A stretch of DNA of 64,000 nucleotides from Peribacillus tepidiphilus (GTDB taxonomy: Bacteria; Bacillota; Bacilli; Bacillales; DSM-1321): assembly GCF_009466385.1 (NCBI RefSeq), contig NZ_WIAQ01000011.1:1-64000 (forward strand). Reading direction: 5' to 3'. The notes under the pieces were generated by a model, which saw only the letters and a list, made by a program, of their open reading frames with translations, was not told the origin of the DNA and ran no database searches. Positions 54,201 to 60,372 of this stretch are shown here, piece by piece; positions within the stretch are counted from its first letter, which is position 1; every line of letters starts with the position of its first letter. The translations under genes were made by a program, and so were the position numbers.

Positions 54201-54564
54201 TGACGATGAATTTTTCATTCCAAAATCACAAACTGAAATAGTAAAGAAGTATTTTGGTAAAGGAAGATTTGTAAAGATTAATGACAAGAAAGAGGTATAT
54301 AATTGGGAAGAATCTGAAAAAATGAAAATAAAAACAGAATCCACAATAACTTTGCAGGATTTAGAAGGGTTCGAAGATATTTTTCAAACTCTTGAGCTTG
54401 CTCAAGAGCAGCAGAAGAAATACTCGACACTGTTCCGTGACCCAAGTGGATATTTCTTTAATGAAAAAAACTGGCGTCCACAAAAAGAGTTTTGGTCTAT
54501 TGTTAACAACATAATAAGAAGCAGTTTAAAAAAGAAAATCCTGAAAAATAAAGTGGAGGTGTGA
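51232..54564 (+). CDS. cas12b: Cas12b (C2c1), type V-B RNA-guided DNA endonuclease
   Basis: The 1110-residue effector carries the split RuvC triad: D567 in MSIDLGQRTSAS (RuvC-I), E830 in ILFENLNRYLF (RuvC-II) and D961 in VIHADINAAQNLQ (RuvC-III). Between II and III lies SSRFHAKSGAPGIRC. The N-terminal recognition half starts MVVRSIKLKMKTNSGTDSIY and contains DANQLGNKFLYPLVDPNSQS. From memory it is very close to Cas12b of Bacillus sp. V3-13 (about 1112 aa) and related more distantly to BhCas12b (1108 aa). Such enzymes use a crRNA and tracrRNA, need a T-rich 5' PAM and make staggered cuts. It is first in the cas operon; AAAGGAAG precedes the ATG. All catalytic residues are intact. Confidence 0.97.
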   Translation: MVVRSIKLKMKTNSGTDSIYLRKALWRTHRLINEGIVYYMSLLTLYRQDTLGDRTKEEIQSELIKKIREQQRNNGLSEELGSDQEILSLLRHLYELIIPSINGESGDANQLGNKFLYPLVDPNSQSGKGTSNAGRKSKWKRMKEEGNPDWEVEFKKDEERKANDPTIKVFDHLKKYSLLPLFPLFTNNQKDIEWLPMGKRQSVRKWDKDMFIQAIERLLSWESWNRRLGAEREKLEEKIENFYKEHLSGGQIWIEKIREFERVRDRELGETSFSSNDGYLITSRQIRGWDRVYEKWSKISESASKEELWRVVAEQQSKMREGFGDPKVFSFLAELENMDIWRKHPERIYHIATYNGLLKKLSHTKAQATFTLPDAVKHPLWIRYEAQGGTNLNLFKLEETTKKNCKVILSKIIWPTEDGWFEKENVEVDLAPSKQFYRQIKLQDHIKGKQEISFSDYSSGISLKGVLGGSRIQFDRKYIENHQELLPSGDIGPVFFNLVIDLLPIQETRNGRLKSPIGKTLKVVSSEFPKVIDYKPKELTEWINVSSVTGKVGVESITEGMRVMSIDLGQRTSASVSIFEVVKELPKDKEKMLYYNIKDTELFALHKRSFLLNLPGEEVTKRNRQKRKDRRKKLLFIRSQIRMLASVLKLETKNTPDERKKAINKLVEIVDSYEWTESEKEIWNSEFEYLTNKAVFKQEIWRESLIKSHHRMEPHVGQLVSEWRKSLNEGRRNLAGITMWNIEELEDTRRLLISWSKRSRTPGEANRINNDEPFGAKLLEHIQNVKDDRLKQLANLIVMTALGYKYDKEEKSRDKRWKEKYPACQVILFENLNRYLFSLDRSKRENSKLMKWAHRSIPRTVWMQGEMFGLQVGDVRSEYSSRFHAKSGAPGIRCHSLNDEDLKEESFKLKHLIETGFISEEEISSLKKGDIVPWPGGELFVTLSKPYKKGKDIELTVIHADINAAQNLQKRFWQQNSEVYRIPCQLEKAGDDEFFIPKSQTEIVKKYFGKGRFVKINDKKEVYNWEESEKMKIKTESTITLQDLEGFEDIFQTLELAQEQQKKYSTLFRDPSGYFFNEKNWRPQKEFWSIVNNIIRSSLKKKILKNKVEV

Positions 54565-54582
54565 ATGGAGGTTTTTTAAAAG

Positions 54583-56244
54583 TTGTCTATCCCGATTAGG
54601 ATGCTTAATGAAATTCAGTATTGTGAACGTTTGTACTATATTATGCATGTACAAGGAATTTTTGAAGAAAGTGCGGACACGGTTGAAGGGTCTGCACAGC
54701 ATCGCAGAGCAGAAAATCGTATGAGAAAAGGAACTATTGCCCCCACGGAAATGTGGGGGGCAGCCCCACTTAGTCTGCATTTAGGTGATGATCACCTAAA
54801 TATTGTGGGAAAATTAGATACAGTTGCTCTTGAAAATGATCAATGGGTGCCAGTTGAAGGCAAACATTCGTCTGCTCCTGACGGCGGTCAAAGTTTTAGA
54901 GTTGAATCATATGATCTACAAGGAACAGCGTGGCCGAATGATCAAATTCAATTGTGTGCACAAGGGATATTATTACGGAGAAATGGATATTCAACTGATT
55001 TTGGGTATCTTTACTATAGAGGAAATAAGAAGAAAGTAAGAATAGATTTTACAGATGATTTAGTCCAGCTTACAACTGATTACATTAGGAAAGCTCAAGA
55101 GTTAATGAGTAAGCCTATTCCAAAGCCTCTTAAAGATTCTAATAAATGTTTTCGATGCTCGTTGAACTACGTTTGTTTGCCAGATGAGACAAATTATTTG
55201 GTCGGAGCTAGCACGAATATTAGAAAAATCGTCCCAAGTAGAGCTGACGGTGGAATCTTATATGTTTCTGAGCCTGGAGCAAGATTAGGAAAAGACGGGG
55301 AAAGCTTAACGATTCGTTATCCAGATGATAGAAAAGAGGAAATTCCAATTAAGGATATAGTTCATATTTCTTTGATGGGAAATGTTCAGTGCTCTACACA
55401 GCTAACTCATACTCTAATGGCGTGTGGTATTACAATTAGTTACTTGTCAACTCATGGCCAATTAGTAGGATACACAATGCCACCCATCACAAAGAATATT
55501 TTTCTCCGGAAGTATCAATTTATTAAATTTCAGCATCCTGATATTGCTTTAAGGCTATCACGATGGATCATACATGCAAAAATAGCCAATCAAAGAACTT
55601 TAATTCGGAGGAATGGAAAGGCATCAAAAATGTTATTGGATGAAATGAAAGTTCTGAGGGACAAAGCTATTGTGTCAGAGAGTATAGACAGCTTAAGAGG
55701 GATTGAGGGAAGAGCTGCAAAACTTTACTTTCAAGCATTTCCTACAATGTTAAAAATTAAAGATTTTGATAAAGTCCTTTTAATGAAAGGTAGAAGCAGG
55801 AGACCTCCCAAGGACCCTGTAAATGCGCTTCTTTCTTTAGGTTACACACTTTTATCACGTGACGTAATGGCTGCATGTTTAAGTGTAGGATTAGACCCAA
55901 TGTTTGGTTTTTTTCATTCGATTGAGCCAGGTCGGCCAGCTCTAGCTCTTGACCTTATGGAACCATTTCGCCCACTTATAGTTGATAGTGCTGTCTTAAG
56001 AACTTTAAACACACAAGAAATCTGCCTTGAAGACTTCTATCAAGGACAAGATAGCTGCCAATTAAAGAAAAATGGCAGAAAAAAATTTTTTGCCGCATAT
56101 GAACGCCGTATGCATGAAACTTTAACCCATCCTAGCTTTGGGTATAAAATCAGTTACCGAAGAACATTAGACTTAGAAGTTCGATTGTTGGCCAGATACC
56201 TTGAAGGAGAAATTAATGAATATAGGCCGGTTACTACAAGGTAG
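54583..56244 (+). CDS. cas4-cas1: Cas4-Cas1 fusion protein
   Basis: The 553-residue fusion has a Cas4 nuclease part (about 1-205) with the four iron-sulphur cysteines C14, C189, C192 and C198, the E-x-K motif in VPVEGKH and QLCAQG. The Cas1 integrase part (about 215-530) has E375 (IEGRAAKLYF), H445 (FFHSIEPGRP) and E460 (DLMEPFRP). Such fusions are typical of V-B loci: Cas4 trims prespacers by PAM and Cas1-Cas2 integrates them. A TTG start at 54583 follows GGAGG; the first ATG (54601) would remove conserved residues. It lies 18 bp after cas12b. Confidence 0.95.
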   Translation: MSIPIRMLNEIQYCERLYYIMHVQGIFEESADTVEGSAQHRRAENRMRKGTIAPTEMWGAAPLSLHLGDDHLNIVGKLDTVALENDQWVPVEGKHSSAPDGGQSFRVESYDLQGTAWPNDQIQLCAQGILLRRNGYSTDFGYLYYRGNKKKVRIDFTDDLVQLTTDYIRKAQELMSKPIPKPLKDSNKCFRCSLNYVCLPDETNYLVGASTNIRKIVPSRADGGILYVSEPGARLGKDGESLTIRYPDDRKEEIPIKDIVHISLMGNVQCSTQLTHTLMACGITISYLSTHGQLVGYTMPPITKNIFLRKYQFIKFQHPDIALRLSRWIIHAKIANQRTLIRRNGKASKMLLDEMKVLRDKAIVSESIDSLRGIEGRAAKLYFQAFPTMLKIKDFDKVLLMKGRSRRPPKDPVNALLSLGYTLLSRDVMAACLSVGLDPMFGFFHSIEPGRPALALDLMEPFRPLIVDSAVLRTLNTQEICLEDFYQGQDSCQLKKNGRKKFFAAYERRMHETLTHPSFGYKISYRRTLDLEVRLLARYLEGEINEYRPVTTR

Positions 56245-56253
56245 GTGTGAAAC

Positions 56254-56547
56254 ATGAGATATTTTGTGTTAGTCAGTTACGATATTTCAGACGCTAAACG
56301 CTGGAGAAAGGTTTTTAAAACGATGAAGGCTTTTGGTGAACATGTACAATATTCTGTTTTCATCTGCCAGTTAACCGATCTTCAAGCTGCAGTTTTGAAA
56401 GGTAAATTAGAAGATATTATTCACCATAATCAGGATCAGGTTATGTTTGTGCATATTGGTTCAGTTACAAGAGATCAGTTAGACAAAAAGATTTCTACAG
56501 TGGGAAGAGAATACTATCCTAGAGATATTTCAAAATTAATTTATTGA
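56254..56547 (+). CDS. cas2: Cas2
   Basis: The 97-residue protein has the Cas2 ferredoxin-like start MRYFVLVSYDISD (D10) and a QYSVFICQLT strand. It forms the Cas1-Cas2 integration complex. It begins 9 bp after the cas4-cas1 stop, with GTAGGTGTG as ribosome binding site, and closes the protein-coding part of the locus. Confidence 0.96.
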   Translation: MRYFVLVSYDISDAKRWRKVFKTMKAFGEHVQYSVFICQLTDLQAAVLKGKLEDIIHHNQDQVMFVHIGSVTRDQLDKKISTVGREYYPRDISKLIY

Positions 56548-56568
56548 TAAAAAATTCCAATAATAATC

Positions 56569-56597
56569 TTGATTTAAAGTAGACAGAATAATATAAT
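56569..56597 (+). promoter_or_regulatory. Predicted tracrRNA promoter
   Basis: TTGATT (56569-56574) and TATAAT (56592-56597) are separated by 17 bp, a near-ideal sigma-A spacing. The G at 56604, seven bases past the -10 box, is the natural transcript start and coincides with the expected tracrRNA 5' end. Confidence 0.8.
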
Positions 56598-56603
56598 AAA
56601 AAT

Positions 56604-56699
56604 GACCTATAGGGTCAATGAATCTGTGCGTGTGCCTTGGTAATTAAACCTTACCCACCACAGAATTATCGTATTTCTGCTAAGTATTTTGTTTTTTTA
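56604..56699 (+). ncRNA. tracrRNA: Type V-B tracrRNA
   Basis: The transcript should begin GACCTATAGGGTCAATGAAT, which I recall as the 5' end of known Bacillus Cas12b guide scaffolds, and go on CTGTGCGTGTGCC. Two parts pair with the array repeat: GTGCC (56632-56636) with the repeat end GGCAC, and the antirepeat 56664-56688 (AATTATC...TTTCTGCTA-GTATT) with most of its body, about 22 of 25 positions. CCCACCACAG pairs back with CTGTG to form the central fold. A T run at 56692-56698 ends it. Exact ends are inferred. Confidence 0.9.
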
Positions 56700-56703
56700 T
56701 TGT

Positions 56704-56742
56704 CGAGTACCAACCTAGGTCAAAAAGACCAGGAGGTACTCG
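56704..56742 (+). other. Stem-loop between tracrRNA and CRISPR array
   Basis: CGAGTACC (56704-56711) pairs perfectly with GGTACTCG (56735-56742); an inner GGTC-AAAAA-GACC extends it. The following AATTCTTTATTTATT is T-rich but not a classical terminator. It may be the real end of the tracrRNA or part of the leader. The leader region 56743-56881 shows no other element. Confidence 0.7.
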
Positions 56743-56881
56743 AATTCTTTATTTATTCAGGTTTTTATCTCCAATAATGACCAACTTTTTCTATGTTAAA
56801 AAGACTTTTTAATCTTAAATTTATGATTGCTCGAAAATAGCTCTCAAATCACAGTACTCCCAATAGATTCTACGAGAAGCA

Positions 56882-58299
56882 ACCTGAATACATAGCAGAA
56901 ATAAAGATAATTGGCACATAAAGAGAAAGGTCTTGAAGACAAGGACCTTTTACCTGAATACATAGCAGAAATAAAGATAATTGGCACTTTTTTAACTATT
57001 TTTAAACACTTCTTCAAATACAATACCTGAATACATAGCAGAAATAAAGATAATTGGCACTTTGAGTAAAATAAAATTTAAGTTTCGTTACTCATTGCCT
57101 GAATACATAGCAGAAATAAAGATAATTGGCACGACCTTACCATTATTGCTATGATAATACCTTTTGCTCTGCCTGAATACATAGCAGAAATAAAGATAAT
57201 TGGCACGTTTTTATAAATTCCTTCTGTTCAGATGTATAATGGTGCCTGAATACATAGCAGAAATAAAGATAATTGGCACTTCTAGCTGTTTGCAATTTCG
57301 ACGCTGTCGCGGCGTTTCGCCTGAATACATAGCAGAAATAAAGATAATTGGCACCCACAAGAACACTAAAAAATGGAGTGGGATTGGATATGCCTGAATA
57401 CATAGCAGAAATAAAGATAATTGGCACATAGAGAAATAGGCAATAAATCACCAATATACATGATGCCTGAATACATAGCAGAAATAAAGATAATTGGCAC
57501 CGAAAACTGTTGCAAACATGAATATTGAAGATATTGCCTGAATACATAGCAGAAATAAAGATAATTGGCACGTTATCACTTATTGAAACAAGTCTTGGTC
57601 CAGTGGTTCCGCCTGAATACATAGCAGAAATAAAGATAATTGGCACGAATAAATGGCAGTTTGTACTTATTGTAACAACGAAGCCTGAATACATAGCAGA
57701 AATAAAGATAATTGGCACAAATCAAATTTAATTTATTTTAAATTTATCATTGAATTGCCTGAATACATAGCAGAAATAAAGATAATTGGCACTTTAATGC
57801 GTTTAAATCAACTATCAAAGAACCACCTAAGCCTGAATACATAGCAGAAATAAAGATAATTGGCACGAAGTTGTGTACGAAATACCTCCGATGCGAGGGA
57901 TTGCCTGAATACATAGCAGAAATAAAGATAATTGGCACATTTAGTATTTGTTTGTGATTTTTCATGTACTATCTGCCTGAATACATAGCAGAAATAAAGA
58001 TAATTGGCACCGTATCCTTTCTGATATAAAGAGAAAATCTCTTTGCCTGAATACATAGCAGAAATAAAGATAATTGGCACGATTTAACTTTTTTAGTTGT
58101 TTCTGCTTTAGCTGGGCCTGAATACATAGCAGAAATTATGATAATTGGCACAGGGATATTTTGGCGGGATTATCAATTGAGGAAACGGGCCTGAATACAT
58201 AGCAGAAATAATGATAATTGGCACACTAATAAATCAATTACATTGCTACCACGAATAGCCCCAGCCTGAATACATAGCAGAAATAAAGATAATTGGCAC
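56882..58299 (+). CRISPR. Type V-B CRISPR array, 20 repeats and 19 spacers
   Basis: The 36-nt repeat starts GCCTGAATACATAGCAG and ends AAAGATAATTGGCAC. Copies start at 56882, 56952, 57025, 57097, 57171, 57244, 57319, 57392, 57465, 57536, 57611, 57683, 57757, 57831, 57903, 57975, 58045, 58116, 58189 and 58264. Spacers are 34-39 nt. Repeats 1-3 begin with A instead of G. Repeat 18 has TTATG and repeat 19 AATG where others have AAAG; the last is normal. The direction is given by the tracrRNA: the GGCAC end must abut the 5' end of the spacer in Cas12b crRNA, so the plus strand is transcribed. Spacer 1 contains AAAGGTC/GACCTTT, spacer 18 a motif of array A. Confidence 0.98.
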
Positions 58300-58301
58300 C
58301 T

Positions 58302-58403
58302 TTGGTAGGGGGTACCCCCTACCAATCAAATAAAATCAATCAACAAACAAAAATAGGTTGAAACCATGTAATTTGTATTTTACACAATATTAAGGACTTG
58401 ACT
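58302..58403. repeat. Palindrome-headed ~100-bp dispersed repeat, copy B
   Basis: GGTAGGGGGTACCCCCTACC (58304-58323) is a perfect 20-bp palindrome. It is followed by ~80 bp almost identical to 22421-22500, down to ATTAAGGACTTGACTT. It starts three bases after the last CRISPR repeat, so the array end and the element join directly. Confidence 0.8.
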
Positions 58404-58407
58404 TTAA

Positions 58408-58556
58408 ATGCAATGGATTTTCGCTTAAATGACTGGACTTATCGCTTAAATGCCAAGGCTTTTCGCGTAAATGAAATGGCTTTTCGCTTAAATGCCAAGA
58501 CTTTTCGCGTAAATGAAGTCGCTTTTCGCTTAAATCAAAAGATTTTTCGCTTAAAT
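58408..58556. repeat. 21-nt tandem array D (CTTTTCGCTTAAATG type)
   Basis: Seven consecutive 21-nt units with core TTTTCGC(T/G)TAAAT(G/C) and a variable junction (CAATGGA, GACTGGA, CCAAGGC, GAAATGG, ...). It follows copy B of the dispersed repeat and precedes the ykvU-like gene. The 80-codon frame across it is a product of the period. Confidence 0.9.
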
Positions 58557-58694
58557 CAAATAGAATTAGTCAGGGTGCAGGTACTCAATTGCACCCCTTT
58601 TTTGGACAGATACTCGACAGCCTTCAAAAAACTAAAATAATCCCACTACTTGTCTCATATCCTTAGTAAAAAGATTTTATAGGAGTGAGACAGC

Positions 58695-60023
58695 ATGAAT
58701 TCCTTTTTCAAAGGAACCATACTTCTGGTGGTTGCTGCATTTTTTAGTGAGTGTGTTGAGTTCTTTGTTAATATGATTCTTGCAAGAGAACTGGGAGAAG
58801 AGGGAATTGGGCATTACATGTCCATATTGCCAATCATCTTTTTAGTTTTTGTCATGGCAAGTCTTGAGTTCCCGATTTCCATATCGAAGTTCATTGCTGA
58901 AAATAAACGAGACCTTCATTATCAGTTGCTACAGCATGCTTTAAAATTGGCTTCATTTGTGATGGTGAGCCTTCTCATATTGACGATGATCGGTCTATCT
59001 ATCCCAAACGTACTCCATGGTTTTCACCCGTTTATAAAATGGTTATTGCTCTTGATTATACCCATAGCTGCCTTTTCCTCTATTGCAAGAGGGTACTTTA
59101 TGGGAGTTCAACAAATGGGGAAAGTCGCTTTTTCTAATTTTCTTAGAAAAGCCTTTCAATTTGGAATATTATTGGTCATTTTTAACTATTTTCACTATGA
59201 TCAAGAAACGTCGTTACTGATCGCTCTTTGTGCATTAATAGGCAGCGAAATTATTGTGTTTCTTTATTTAATTAGCTTTTTTATCATTCAAATGCAAACG
59301 ATGCGAAGTGCAACGAATTCAACTATGTCATGGAAACATGCACGTCAAAAACTACTTGAAGTCTCAATGCCAGCCATTGGACTACGGATTTTTCATGCCA
59401 TCACAAATGCCATTCAACCGTTTTTCATTCACTTTGTCCTCATGACAGCAGGATTTGGGCACGTTAAAGCGACTGAACATTTTGGTATGTTAATGGGAGT
59501 GGCCATGACGATTGGCTTTTTCCCGGCCTTTATTGGTCATTCGTTAATGGTGATGTTAATTCCGAACGTTTCGGTTGCATATGTAAGCCATGATTATGGA
59601 AAACTCCGAAATCTTTTGCAGCAATCCATGTGGATTACCATGATTTATGGAGTCCCAGCAGTTTTCATGATGAATGTCTTTGCAGAACCATTAACCTCAC
59701 TCTTTTTTTCTTCGACGGCAGCAGCCTATTACTTGAAACTACTGTGGCCCAATTTCTTGTTTTATTTCTTCGTGATTCCGCTGCAGGCTTACCTTATAGG
59801 GTTAGGATTGGTTAAAGACGCGTTTTTACATACGGTTTGGTCGAATATGATTTCATTTCTGTTGATGTATGTTTTAGGATCTCAAGCTTCCTTCAATATG
59901 GTGGGCGTTATTATAGGAATGAACACAGGGATTGTTTTACTAGCCTTTATGCATTATGTAACGATCTGTAAAAAAATCGGGATTTCTCTTTGGTTAACGA
60001 AACAAAGGCAAAGCGTGTATTGA
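58695..60023 (+). CDS. ykvU: SpoVB/YkvU-like flippase of the MOP superfamily
   Basis: The 442-residue membrane protein has about twelve to fourteen segments, beginning MNSFFKGTILLVVAAFFSEC. Motifs ARELGEEGIGHYMSILPI and SIARGYFMGVQQMGK are typical of the polysaccharide_synt/SpoVB family; length fits B. subtilis YkvU, a sporulation protein. It would move a lipid-linked precursor across the membrane during spore formation. TAGGAGTGAG precedes ATG 58695. It stands alone. Confidence 0.85.
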   Translation: MNSFFKGTILLVVAAFFSECVEFFVNMILARELGEEGIGHYMSILPIIFLVFVMASLEFPISISKFIAENKRDLHYQLLQHALKLASFVMVSLLILTMIGLSIPNVLHGFHPFIKWLLLLIIPIAAFSSIARGYFMGVQQMGKVAFSNFLRKAFQFGILLVIFNYFHYDQETSLLIALCALIGSEIIVFLYLISFFIIQMQTMRSATNSTMSWKHARQKLLEVSMPAIGLRIFHAITNAIQPFFIHFVLMTAGFGHVKATEHFGMLMGVAMTIGFFPAFIGHSLMVMLIPNVSVAYVSHDYGKLRNLLQQSMWITMIYGVPAVFMMNVFAEPLTSLFFSSTAAAYYLKLLWPNFLFYFFVIPLQAYLIGLGLVKDAFLHTVWSNMISFLLMYVLGSQASFNMVGVIIGMNTGIVLLAFMHYVTICKKIGISLWLTKQRQSVY

Positions 60024-60040
60024 ACCGTAACAGTATACAT

Positions 60041-60147
60041 ACGTTGACAGTTAGAATTTGTTAATGCGAATAACTGCATGGGTTAAACGTCAATAATCCT
60101 TCTTAATGTGTCTAATATCGGCGTTAATGTTCGTCGGGATCAAAAGG
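60041..60147. repeat. 21-nt tandem array E, degenerate
   Basis: Starting about 60042, successive 21-nt blocks end in GTTA/CTTA/GGTT: GTTGACAGTTAGAATTTGTT, ATGCGAATAACTGCATGGGT, AAACGTCAATAATCCTTCTT, ATGTGTCTAATATCGGCGTT, ATGTTCGTCGGGATCAAAAG (each without its last base). Similarity is mainly at the GTTAATG junction. The last block also resembles array B (CGTCGGGATCAAAA). It lies downstream of the ykvU-like gene. Confidence 0.55.
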
Positions 60148-60156
60148 CATGATTAG

Positions 60157-60182
60157 AGCATCCATTAGGGGTGCTTTTTCTT
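60157..60182 (+). terminator. Terminator of the ykvU-like gene
   Basis: AGCATCC and GGGGTGCT pair around ATTA and are followed by TTTTTC. The rest of 60183-60372 has no recognisable feature except the promoter region of the next gene. Confidence 0.75.
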
Positions 60183-60372
60183 TTAGGAAACGTAGAAGCA
60201 GCTTAATATAAATGAACTTTGAGAAGGGTCGTATGGAATGAAATAATAAACACTCTGCTCAGCTTAGAAACCCATTGTGATGTTTTTATTTTTTTGATAT
60301 GTTTAAAAAGACTATTGGGAATTTTTATAAAATTAATAGATACATAGCACCAAAAAAGAGGGGAAATAACAA

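Noticed and set aside
57149-58151. Long minus-strand open frames across the CRISPR array with repeated PIIFISAMYSG peptides
   Set aside because: The peptide repeat is only the translation of the 36-nt CRISPR repeat; 36 is divisible by 3, and spacer lengths keep some frames open by chance.
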